From assembly GCA_017420605.1 (NCBI GenBank), contig JAFOIS010000020.1, forward strand, positions 1 through 9,863: a DNA stretch of 9,863 bases, written 5' to 3'. Origin of the DNA: Lachnospiraceae bacterium. Its GTDB lineage: Bacteria; Bacillota; Clostridia; Lachnospirales; Lachnospiraceae. Positions 1 through 6,723 of the stretch are shown in pieces. Numbering within the stretch: the first letter of the stretch is position 1; each line of letters starts with the position of its first letter. The notes below the pieces were generated by a model, which was not told the DNA's origin, searched no databases, and saw only the letters and a list, made by a program, of their open reading frames with translations. The position numbers and the translations under genes were made by a program.

Positions 1-255
1 ACCGAACGCACGCAGCCGACCCGCTCGAACCGGCGGCTCGACATGGTAAAACAGCATATGCCGACGACCCTCTGCCGCGCGTTCCGCCTGATCGGGCGCT
101 GCCAAAACACGGAGATCGAACTTCTTACCGCAACAGACAACCATCTGCGCTGCCGGCACATCACCATAGATGCGGACCTCGACGGCCTCGTCCTCATCCC
201 GCAGTCGACCTGGGGCGATCCGGACGCGCGTCTTATTTCCTTTGATTTCGGCTGA
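1..255 (+). CDS. C-terminal end of a probable FAD-dependent oxidoreductase (5' partial)
   Basis: The frame is open from the first base to a TGA at 253-255, giving 84 residues with no start, so the gene begins outside the window. The fragment runs from TERTQPTRSNRRLDMV through MPTTLCRAFRLIG and DNHLRCRHITID to a tail with a WGD motif and the ending SFDFG. From memory, this pattern (a TR-N-R stretch, MPxTLCRAFRL, a DNxxRxxH segment and a final WG...SFDF) matches the beta-rich C-terminal region of FAD_oxidored-type proteins (PF12831-like) found near polysaccharide-use genes in Clostridia and related bacteria. The FAD-binding Rossmann part would lie upstream and is not visible, so the name rests only on the tail. 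The next gene starts 20 nt downstream on the same strand with its own strong RBS, so the two are probably cotranscribed. Substrate is unknown. An alternative is a carbohydrate-binding or beta-sandwich tail of another enzyme. Confidence 0.5.
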   Translation, partial: TERTQPTRSNRRLDMVKQHMPTTLCRAFRLIGRCQNTEIELLTATDNHLRCRHITIDADLDGLVLIPQSTWGDPDARLISFDFG

Positions 256-275
256 GTATTATACGGAGGTGCAGC

Positions 276-2666
276 ATGAGATATCTTGAGGAGCGGCTAT
301 ACCTGACACCGAACGAGTTTACCGCGGATTCGGACCGCAGATCGATCCAGAATGCCGTCGACGAAGCGGCCTTACAGGAGATCCGCCGCGTGGTGATCCC
401 CGCCGTAAACAGCCGCACCGGCCTTCCGGTCTGGAACCTGGACGCCCCGGTCCGCCTGCCTTCCGGCATGACGGTGATCCTCGACGGCTGCCGTGTGGAA
501 TGCAAGGGGACCGCATTTACAAACAGCCTCTCCGATGATCCCGAAAGCAGAAAGATCGGCTGCGAACAGAGCGATCTATTCCTCATCGGCCGGCACGGCG
601 GCACCATCCGTTCAGGCGGAAAGGAACCGCAGATCTTCTTATCCAATGCGGACAAATACCGGATCGACGGTATCCGCTTCGAAGGCGGCGGCGGGATCCG
701 TCTTCATTTCACCCGCCACGGGCGTCTCCTCGGCCTCCGGTTCTCCGGCTCGGAGCGCGGCGTAGTTGTTGCGGAAGGAAACCGCAACCTGATCCTGGAA
801 AATGTTGCCGGCGAGACAAAAGAGGAACTTATTTACCTGTGCGGCGGTCCGGGCCTCCTCTTCGGCCGCGGTCCGGAGATCCGGGATATCATTCTGTGCA
901 GAATGCAGGGCAGGACGCAGGGCGCGCCCGCCGTCAGCCTTCTTGCCGGCGCAGTTCCGCTTTTCAATGTGGTGGTCCGGGATCTGACCGACGAGACCGC
1001 CAAGGGCGCCAGCGTCCGGATCGGCGATCCCTCCGACGGGAAGGAGATCCGGGACGTCACCGTACGCGGCGTCCTATCGAACCGCACTTCTGTCATGACC
1101 TGCGCCGTCTGCGACGGCATGTACTATACCGCCCTGCATTCCCCGGAGGGCGTCCCGGCGCTTCTTCGTACCGCGGAAAATACCCGTGAGCTCTGGGACG
1201 ATGACGACACGCCCGTCGAGCCTGTGCAGCTTCCTCCGGAAAGAGAGGACACGCCGTTCCTTACGCCGAACGAGCCCGCGTTCTTCGGCGCCGACGACGC
1301 CGAAACGATCCAGAACACCATCAACGCCGCCCATCTTCGCGGCATTGACCACGTCGTCATCCCCCGCTGGAACATCCGCGCCGGTCAGCCCCGCTGGGAT
1401 ATCGGAAGAACGCTGGAACTGCCTTCCTGTATGACGGTCGAGCTCTGGAGCTGCCATCTGCGTCTCGAAGACTTCTGCTACTGCAGCATGTTTACGAACG
1501 TCTACGGCAACAGCACCGAACAAAGGACGGCCGCGCAGGAGCAGAAGATGATCACGGTCACCGGATGCGGCGACGCCGTTCTGGACGGCGGACGGCACAA
1601 CGGCCTGCTGGAAAAAACAAACCTGCGCGACGGGTATCCCTCCATCCGGAACAATACGCTCCTCCGTTTCCATAACGTCAGCGGCCTCGTCATCGAAAAC
1701 TTCCACCTCTGCCGGCTGCGGTACTACGGCGTCTGCCTTACCTTCTGCGATCACGGCCGGGTATCGAATCTGGATTTTTACGCCCGCGAACTCGTTCCGA
1801 ACCTGGACGGCGTGGACCTTCGCCCGGGCTGCCATCACTTTACGGTGGAGAATATCACCGGCACGGTCTCCGATGACGTCGTCGCCCTGAACAATCTCGG
1901 CGGCAATCTGTCCGGCAACGGCGCCGTGGAAGGCAAAGAGCCCCATTCCCATCATATCCTCATCCGGAATATCATGGCGGACGCCTGCCGCTGGTACAAT
2001 GTGCGCCTCCTCGTTCATGACGGCATTCAGCTTACCGATATCGTGATCGATACCGTCCTCGATGCGTCGCTTACGGAACTGAAAAAGCAGCCGCTGGCCG
2101 TGGTCTGCGTCGGCTGGCCGGAATACTACAGAGATCATCCTTCCAAGCTCGGAGACCTGGACCGTATCACGATCCGGGATCTTTACTCCCGCTGTGAACG
2201 CGTCATCGATCTGGGCGGCGCCAGCAGCAACGTCTCCATCCGGAACTGCCATTCCTACGGGGACGGCATGTACTGGATCGTTGACATCCGCATGAGCGCG
2301 GAAACGGAGAATCTCTATGGGAAAGGATGGTTCTACCGTCCGGAGCAGAAGAGTCTGTACCTCATCGGCGACCACGGCTCGTTCTCCGACAAAAGCAAGT
2401 ATAAAGGCACCCTGTTCAGTCTGTTCGATCTTAAGGGCAGCGCCGTTTTCGAGGACATCTTTGCGGACAAATGCAAATTCGCGGCCTGGGTCGTTGGCAA
2501 GGCGGACGTGGAGCTGAAGAACTTCCATCTCAATGAGTACGGCGGCGAGATCCCGTATTTCTGCGGTCCGGACTGCCGCCTCGTCGTCAACGGCGAAGTG
2601 ATCCCCTGCCGCGACAGCATTCCCGCCGATCTTATTTCCAGGATCAGCAAATGGAAATTCCGCTGA
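276..2666 (+). CDS. Tandem pectin-lyase-like (GH28-related) right-handed beta-helix protein
   Basis: This 796-residue protein has no signal peptide and no membrane segment, so it is predicted to be cytoplasmic. It is an internal duplication. Residues 11-75 (TPNEF, SIQNAVDEA, RRVVIPAVN, LPSGMTVILDGC) match residues 330-396 (TPNEP, TIQNTINAA, DHVVIPRWN, LPSCMTVELWSC). These are the N-terminal caps of two beta-helix domains. The second half shows a GH28/polygalacturonase-like acidic pattern: NLDGVD at 509-514 followed by SDD at 532-534, with a His-rich HSHH at 557-560. GH28 enzymes use three Asp residues in NxD and DD motifs to hydrolyse galacturonic or rhamnogalacturonic bonds. I cannot find that pattern in the first half, which may be structural. 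ATG at 276 is preceded by GGAGG (265-269). The gene follows the oxidoreductase by 20 nt. The family assignment is good. The substrate, and whether the enzyme is a hydrolase, lyase or epimerase-like beta-helix, are not settled. Confidence 0.75.
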   Translation: MRYLEERLYLTPNEFTADSDRRSIQNAVDEAALQEIRRVVIPAVNSRTGLPVWNLDAPVRLPSGMTVILDGCRVECKGTAFTNSLSDDPESRKIGCEQSDLFLIGRHGGTIRSGGKEPQIFLSNADKYRIDGIRFEGGGGIRLHFTRHGRLLGLRFSGSERGVVVAEGNRNLILENVAGETKEELIYLCGGPGLLFGRGPEIRDIILCRMQGRTQGAPAVSLLAGAVPLFNVVVRDLTDETAKGASVRIGDPSDGKEIRDVTVRGVLSNRTSVMTCAVCDGMYYTALHSPEGVPALLRTAENTRELWDDDDTPVEPVQLPPEREDTPFLTPNEPAFFGADDAETIQNTINAAHLRGIDHVVIPRWNIRAGQPRWDIGRTLELPSCMTVELWSCHLRLEDFCYCSMFTNVYGNSTEQRTAAQEQKMITVTGCGDAVLDGGRHNGLLEKTNLRDGYPSIRNNTLLRFHNVSGLVIENFHLCRLRYYGVCLTFCDHGRVSNLDFYARELVPNLDGVDLRPGCHHFTVENITGTVSDDVVALNNLGGNLSGNGAVEGKEPHSHHILIRNIMADACRWYNVRLLVHDGIQLTDIVIDTVLDASLTELKKQPLAVVCVGWPEYYRDHPSKLGDLDRITIRDLYSRCERVIDLGGASSNVSIRNCHSYGDGMYWIVDIRMSAETENLYGKGWFYRPEQKSLYLIGDHGSFSDKSKYKGTLFSLFDLKGSAVFEDIFADKCKFAAWVVGKADVELKNFHLNEYGGEIPYFCGPDCRLVVNGEVIPCRDSIPADLISRISKWKFR

Positions 2667-2748
2667 GGGACAGAAAAGACCGGCAAACTGCCACGGCGTA
2701 CCTTTTGGGGTACTTCACCCGGAATCAACTGAAAAACTATGAAAAGAC

Positions 2749-2784
2749 ATAAGAAAAAGGGTTTCCGAAATACCGGAAACCCTT
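2749..2784 (-). terminator. Intrinsic terminator of the tRNA-Gly gene
   Basis: An 11-bp perfect inverted repeat (AAGGGTTTCCG at 2757-2767 against CGGAAACCCTT at 2774-2784, 6-nt loop) is followed on the minus strand by a T-rich run (complement of the A-run at 2754-2758 and beyond). It begins 12 nt after the tRNA 3' end. On the plus strand the hairpin is followed by GATTCTACT, not a T tract, so it should terminate minus-strand transcription only. Confidence 0.9.
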
Positions 2785-2796
2785 GATTCTACTGCG

Positions 2797-2867
2797 AGCA
2801 CCTGATGGGAATCGAACCCACCTATCCAGCTTGGGAAGCTGGTGTTCTACCGATGAACTACAGGTGC
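2797..2867 (-). tRNA. tRNA-Gly, anticodon CCC
   Basis: Read on the minus strand, the sequence folds into a complete cloverleaf of 71 nt. The acceptor stem is GCACCTG/CAGGTGC, the D stem is GTTC/GAAC, and the anticodon stem is CCAGC/GCTGG with loop TTCCCAA. The T stem is GTGGG/CCCAT (with one G-T pair) around TTCGATT. The anticodon CCC reads GGG, that is glycine, and the discriminator base is T (U), as is usual for bacterial tRNA-Gly. The 3' CCA is not encoded, since the next bases are CGC, so it must be added by a CCA-adding enzyme. The gene is a single-tRNA unit with its own promoter and terminator. Confidence 0.96.
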
Positions 2868-2884
2868 TTTTTTGTACATGCCGC

Positions 2885-2913
2885 ATTATACCACGGCAAA
2901 CATGAAAAGGCAA
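2885..2913 (-). promoter_or_regulatory. Promoter of the tRNA-Gly gene
   Basis: On the minus strand there is a perfect -10 TATAAT (complement of ATTATA at 2885-2890), a 17-bp spacer, and a -35-like TTGCCT (complement of 2908-2913). The tRNA 5' end is 18 nt below the -10, allowing a short leader. The promoter lies in the space after the stop of the RCC1-like gene, so the tRNA can be expressed independently of that operon. Confidence 0.85.
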
Positions 2914-2927
2914 CGGAGAAATATGCT

Positions 2928-4946
2928 TTACCCGGTATACCCGTCAAACAGTGACCACTGCCCGGCTTTGACCAGTCCCGCGTGATCATATCCCAGTACG
3001 ATGATCTTATTGTCCTGGGTCACGGCGACATAGCAGCTGTCTACGGCGCCGCAGTCACGGATACCGGTCCATTCTTCGACTTCCGAAGGCACATATTCGT
3101 AAAGCACCCGGACGATCCCGTAATCTGTCGTAATGACGATCCTGTTTATGCCGCCGTTCCAGCACCGGATCGTCTCCCCGTATCCTTCAGCGGTCCACTC
3201 GTCGGCGATATCCTTAAGGTCCGTGGAATAAATAAACCCGTCCGACGATATGGCGAAGGAAAGGTAGCCGCCGCCGTGCAGCGACCGGACGCCTGTCCAT
3301 CCGGCAACGCCGGAGCACTGTCCTTTCGAGTCGTCTCCGACGGCGATCACCGTGCCGTCTCCCCGTAAGCCCAGGGTATGATACTGACCGCAGCCGATCA
3401 GCCTGATGTCGCTCCAGTCTCCGATGTTGCACTGCCCGTGATAATTGTCGCCGGTCGCGACAAGCGTGCCGTCTTCCCGAAGCCCGATCGTATGTTCGGA
3501 ACCGCAGGCGATATACTTGATGTTCATCCAGCCTTCCACGTTGCACTGCCCGTCGCTGTTGCCGCCGGTCGCGACGACTGTCCCGTCGGCCCGCAGTCCT
3601 ACCGTGAAATTCCTTCCGGCGGCAAGGTCAATGATATCCGTCCAGCCTTCCACGTTGCACTGGCCTTCGTCGTTGGCGCCGGCGGCGACGACCGTCCCGT
3701 CATAACACAGCCCGACGACGTGTCTTCCGCCCGCAATGATGAACTGGACCGGGGAATGCGCCGAAAGGGCCGCTTTCTTCGCCTCTGACGCGCCCGCGTC
3801 ATAACGCGCATACGCCTCACCCGGCACAGCCACGCCCGTCCAGTCACAGACGGCGCTGTACTTATTATCCTTCTCGCCGGCATAAAGCACCGTCCCGTCG
3901 CTTCGGATCCCTATACCGTAGTAGAAGGAGGTATAGATATCCACCACGTCGGTCCAGCCGTACACGTCGCACTCGCCGTCGTCATTATACCCGCACGCTT
4001 CCAGCGTACCGTCCGCATGCAGACCCCAGAGATAAAGGTCTCCCGCTTTGATATGAACGATATCCGTCCATTCAAGCGCCTGGCTCATGGAATTGCTCCG
4101 CTCCGAGATCACTACCGTTCCATCCGCGCGAAGTCCCGCCGTGAACTGCCGTCCGGCCGCGACCTCTACGATACCGCTCCAGCCGGAGACGTCGGTGAAA
4201 TCTCCCGAGTTGCCGGTTCCCGCCGCCACGACCGTGCCGTCCGATCTCAGGCCGACCATGTGTTCATAGCCGACAGAGACCGCAACGATATCCGTCCAGC
4301 CGGGCGATACGCATTCCTCTATATCGAAGCCGTACATGCCGCAGATCACGACGGTGCCGTCACTCCTGACGCCAGCCGTCGACGAATACCCGCAGTCAAG
4401 ATATTTGATGTCCGTCCATCTGTCAACGTTGCACTGTCCCTGGCGGGTGTTTCCGAATGCGACGACCGTGCCGTCCGGCCTCAGGCCCGCGATATGAAAA
4501 TGACCGCCGTCGATCGCGACCGCATTGACCAGCCCCTGCGCCTTCTCGCTGCCCTCTATGCCGCCGGCCACCTTAATGGATCCGTCTGCGCAAAGGACCG
4601 CCGCCGCGTCTCCGCTGACCGCGATGGCGCTCCTCACCTGCATTTCATAGGCGGACGGTGTATGCACACCGATCTCCGGAGCCGAAGGCGCCGGGGTAGA
4701 CGGAGAAGACGGCGTAAACGGCGTGGAAGAGGACGGCGTTCCGGACGATCCGGAAGGGAATACGTTCCTTACGGCATCTTCCGCCGCTTCGACCGCAACC
4801 GAAGCTTCTTCCGTCTTCCCTTTTTTCCCGCCGCCGAACGGCTTAAGAATAATGATCTCCAGAATGAGGATCACAAAGAGCGCTCCGAGCGCCGCGAGCG
4901 AAGCGGCGCCGATCACCTTCCAGTCCGGCTGTTTTTTAGGCGTCAT
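2928..4946 (-). CDS. Membrane-anchored RCC1-repeat (double beta-propeller) protein
   Basis: This 672-residue protein starts at ATG 4946, behind AGGAGGA (4954-4960). It has a basic N-terminus, one hydrophobic segment at about 11-34, a basic patch (K41, K42, K44), a Ser/Thr/Pro-rich linker at about 64-90, and then RCC1-like repeats to the end. The repeat unit is about 38 residues, of the type G-W-T-D-I, G-x-x-H/F, GLR-x-DGTVVA-x-G and GQCNV. Counting the DG strand gives seven units before a non-repeat spacer (about 365-395, Ala/Lys-rich) and seven after it, so two seven-bladed propellers are likely. RCC1-like propellers bind proteins or other ligands and have no common enzyme activity. The linker suggests display outside the cell, but positive charges flank both sides of the membrane segment, so topology is not certain. 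The gene lies 21 nt after the MFS transporter and has no terminator of its own. The last three units are the most diverged. Confidence 0.85.
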   Translation of the reverse strand: MTPKKQPDWKVIGAASLAALGALFVILILEIIILKPFGGGKKGKTEEASVAVEAAEDAVRNVFPSGSSGTPSSSTPFTPSSPSTPAPSAPEIGVHTPSAYEMQVRSAIAVSGDAAAVLCADGSIKVAGGIEGSEKAQGLVNAVAIDGGHFHIAGLRPDGTVVAFGNTRQGQCNVDRWTDIKYLDCGYSSTAGVRSDGTVVICGMYGFDIEECVSPGWTDIVAVSVGYEHMVGLRSDGTVVAAGTGNSGDFTDVSGWSGIVEVAAGRQFTAGLRADGTVVISERSNSMSQALEWTDIVHIKAGDLYLWGLHADGTLEACGYNDDGECDVYGWTDVVDIYTSFYYGIGIRSDGTVLYAGEKDNKYSAVCDWTGVAVPGEAYARYDAGASEAKKAALSAHSPVQFIIAGGRHVVGLCYDGTVVAAGANDEGQCNVEGWTDIIDLAAGRNFTVGLRADGTVVATGGNSDGQCNVEGWMNIKYIACGSEHTIGLREDGTLVATGDNYHGQCNIGDWSDIRLIGCGQYHTLGLRGDGTVIAVGDDSKGQCSGVAGWTGVRSLHGGGYLSFAISSDGFIYSTDLKDIADEWTAEGYGETIRCWNGGINRIVITTDYGIVRVLYEYVPSEVEEWTGIRDCGAVDSCYVAVTQDNKIIVLGYDHAGLVKAGQWSLFDGYTG

Positions 4947-4967
4947 GTACGTTTCCTCCTGTCCTCA

Positions 4968-6533
4968 TTAATCCGCGTCCATATCTTCCAGCGCTTCCAT
5001 GCCCTTCTTCGCGACCGGCTTTGAATCCCCGTGTCTGACGAACAGCATCGTCACGAACGCGCACGCCACGAAGATCGTCGCATACGGGAACAGGACGGTC
5101 ATGCCGAGCCGGTCCATAAGGAAACCGGAAAAGATCGGCGTCGCGACCTGCGCCGCCATGGAGGCTGTGTAATAAAATCCCGTATAACGGCCGACGTCCG
5201 CGCCGGAGCACATTTCCACGACCATCGGGAAGGAGTTGACGTTGATCGTCGCCCACGCGATACCGGCCAGCGCAAACATGCAGTTCATGAGCATCGTCGG
5301 AGAATCGGCGCGCATGAACGAGGCAATGCCGAACGCGGCTGCCAGCATCACGACGCCGGCGAGGATCGTCTTCTTGCGCCCGATCTTCGAAGCAATGATG
5401 CCGACCGGCAGGTACGAAATGATCGCCGCGGCCTGCGCGATGATGAGCGTCAGGTTATAGTCCTTATGCAGGATCGTGCTCGCGTAGACCGAATACTTGG
5501 ACGTAACGGCGTTATAGCCTGCGAACCACAGGACGATCGAAAGCAGAATGAAAATGAGCGAGCGCAGCTCTCCTTTTCCGAGCTTGACGCCGGTCTTTCC
5601 TTCTTCTTTTTCCTCTTCCTTATCCTCGATGCCGAACCTGCGGCTTTCTTCATGCATTTCCCGGACGAACTGCGGCTCGTGCACCTTCATCATGAAAATG
5701 AAGAGCGCGACCAGCATGATACCGGCGATCACGGTAAAGTATTCGGTATACGGCATCAGGGAATTCTTCACGCTGCTCGTGGCGAAGACCATGCCGAGCG
5801 CAAGTACGAGAATGCCGCCGGCGGAACCCATGAGATTGATGATCGCGTTGGCCTTCGAGCGGAGCGGCTTCATCGTTACGTCGGGCATGAGCGCGACGGC
5901 CGGCGACCGGAAGGTCGCCATGGCGACCAGCGTGACGAGCAGGAGTATGATGAAGAGGATCAGCGACTTCGGCGCGGCGTGGGTCCGCTCCCGCGCGACC
6001 GCCGCCCTTGCCGGAACGACGTATTTCGTGTACGCCGGGTTGGTCTTCGTCTTGCCGGCGTCGTCCGTGATCTGGCTTGTGATCGCCGTGAATTCTTCTT
6101 TGCTGATCTCTTCGGAGAGCACGAACGCTTCGCCGTCGGGCGTAAGGAGCTGCGCGTCCGCCTCCGTATCGTAGATCACGGAAAGCGCCGCCGGATCGTC
6201 GATCGCCGACACGTCGGAGATCATTTCGAGCTGCTTGCCGTCGACGAAGGACAGGGCGATGAACGCCAGCGCCGCCACGATCGTGCCGGTCAGGATGAAC
6301 GGCGTACGGCGTCCGAGCTTCGTGTTCGTCCGGTCGGAGATCGCGCCGAAGAGCGGCAGCATAAAGAGCGCCAGAATGTTATCCAGCGCCATAATGAGTC
6401 CGGACCACGTCTGCGACATGCCGAACTTATTGGTCAGGATCAGCGGGATGGTATTGTCATAGGCCTGCCAGAACGTGCAGATCAGAAAGAATGCAAAACC
6501 TACGAACAGCGTTCGCTTATAATTCAGCTTCAC
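4968..6533 (-). CDS. MFS transporter, SLC45/GPH-like sugar transporter type, with large TM3-TM4 insertion
   Basis: This 521-residue integral membrane protein is of the major facilitator superfamily. Visible features are TM1 at about 9-28, TM2 with D51-N52 (about 45-65), the MFS loop DRTNTKLGRR (67-76), TM3 (about 77-96), and then ATFRSPAVALMPD (206-218) and KANAIINLMG (227-236). The latter motifs are typical of SLC45-like and sucrose/GPH-related bacterial transporters. A second MFS-type loop, ASKIGRKK, lies at 381-388. Between TM3 and TM4, residues 98-188 form an acidic, non-hydrophobic stretch far longer than the usual short outer loop. The central cytoplasmic loop (about 285-322) is highly charged (EDKEEEKEE). 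The start is a GTG at 6533, placed 7 nt after AGGGGG. The first downstream ATG (residue 39) would remove TM1. The gene heads an operon with the RCC1-like gene. Sugar or oligosaccharide import by proton symport is likely from the family. The substrate cannot be read from sequence. Confidence 0.88.
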   Translation of the reverse strand: MKLNYKRTLFVGFAFFLICTFWQAYDNTIPLILTNKFGMSQTWSGLIMALDNILALFMLPLFGAISDRTNTKLGRRTPFILTGTIVAALAFIALSFVDGKQLEMISDVSAIDDPAALSVIYDTEADAQLLTPDGEAFVLSEEISKEEFTAITSQITDDAGKTKTNPAYTKYVVPARAAVARERTHAAPKSLILFIILLLVTLVAMATFRSPAVALMPDVTMKPLRSKANAIINLMGSAGGILVLALGMVFATSSVKNSLMPYTEYFTVIAGIMLVALFIFMMKVHEPQFVREMHEESRRFGIEDKEEEKEEGKTGVKLGKGELRSLIFILLSIVLWFAGYNAVTSKYSVYASTILHKDYNLTLIIAQAAAIISYLPVGIIASKIGRKKTILAGVVMLAAAFGIASFMRADSPTMLMNCMFALAGIAWATINVNSFPMVVEMCSGADVGRYTGFYYTASMAAQVATPIFSGFLMDRLGMTVLFPYATIFVACAFVTMLFVRHGDSKPVAKKGMEALEDMDAD

Positions 6534-6575
6534 GATTTGACCCCCTCTCGTTTTGCCGGAAACTGTCCCTTTTTT

Positions 6576-6593
6576 GCGGCCAGATCCGGCCGC
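6576..6593 (-). promoter_or_regulatory. Leader hairpin upstream of the MFS transporter
   Basis: A 6-bp GC-only inverted repeat (GCGGCC at 6576-6581, GGCCGC at 6588-6593, 6-nt loop) lies in the roughly 100-nt leader between the promoter and the GTG start. On the minus strand it is followed by an A-run and not a T-run, so it is not a terminator. It could stabilise the mRNA or be part of an operator. Its function is unknown. Confidence 0.35.
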
Positions 6594-6640
6594 GCGCCTA
6601 TGATATGCCGTTCCGGGAACCCGGCGCGGCTGACAGAAAA

Positions 6641-6667
6641 ATTATAACATATGCCGCTTCTGCACAA
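6641..6667 (-). promoter_or_regulatory. Extended -10 promoter of the MFS-RCC1 operon
   Basis: On the minus strand the sequence TGTTATAAT (complement of 6641-6649) is a perfect extended -10 (TGnTATAAT). A weak -35-like TTGTGC lies 15 bp further up (6662-6667). The expected transcript start is near 6634, giving a leader of about 100 nt before the GTG start. A short palindrome, GTTCCGGGAAC (6610-6620), falls in the early leader and may be an operator. Confidence 0.7.
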
Positions 6668-6696
6668 CACCGCTTTCTTGGGAAAATGCGCGGATA

Positions 6697-6711
6697 CGGC
6701 GCATCGCGCCG
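6697..6711 (-). other. GC-rich hairpin after the sialidase-like gene; weak terminator candidate
   Basis: A perfect 6-bp stem (CGGCGC/GCGCCG, 3-nt loop) begins 12 nt after the stop of the sialidase-like gene. The nearest T-run on the minus strand (ATTTTCC) lies about 12 nt beyond the stem, so it does not have the form of a good intrinsic terminator. It is the only structure between that gene and the next promoter that could slow transcription. Confidence 0.3.
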
Positions 6712-6723
6712 CCGGCAGTGCGC

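Noticed and set aside
1074..2528. Long open frame (484 codons) antisense to the beta-helix gene
   Set aside because: It is low-complexity, lacks a recognisable domain or RBS, and lies opposite a gene with clear domain structure. Such frames are expected in GC-rich DNA with strong codon bias.
2698..2713. GTACC/GGTAC inverted repeat after the beta-helix gene as a terminator
   Set aside because: The stem is only about five base pairs and lacks a following T-run.
2757..2784. Hairpin as a plus-strand terminator for the beta-helix gene
   Set aside because: There is no T tract on the plus-strand side. The T-rich side is on the minus strand, so it serves the tRNA.
2797..2867. tRNA-Gly as an integration site for a mobile element
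   Set aside because: No integrase gene and no repeated tRNA 3' end were seen in the window.
3531..3665. Near-identical DNA repeats 114 nt apart, considered as a CRISPR or non-coding repeat
   Set aside because: The spacing is exactly 38 codons and the copies are in frame. They are coding repeats of the RCC1-like units.
4017..5024. Long open frame (335 codons) antisense to the RCC1-like gene
   Set aside because: It contains a long Arg-rich run opposite the Ser/Pro/Thr linker and repeated segments opposite the RCC1 units, so it is a shadow.
5031..6647. Long open frame (538 codons) antisense to the MFS gene
   Set aside because: The translation is dominated by Arg, His, Asp and Glu, the usual composition of a reverse-strand shadow of a hydrophobic membrane protein.
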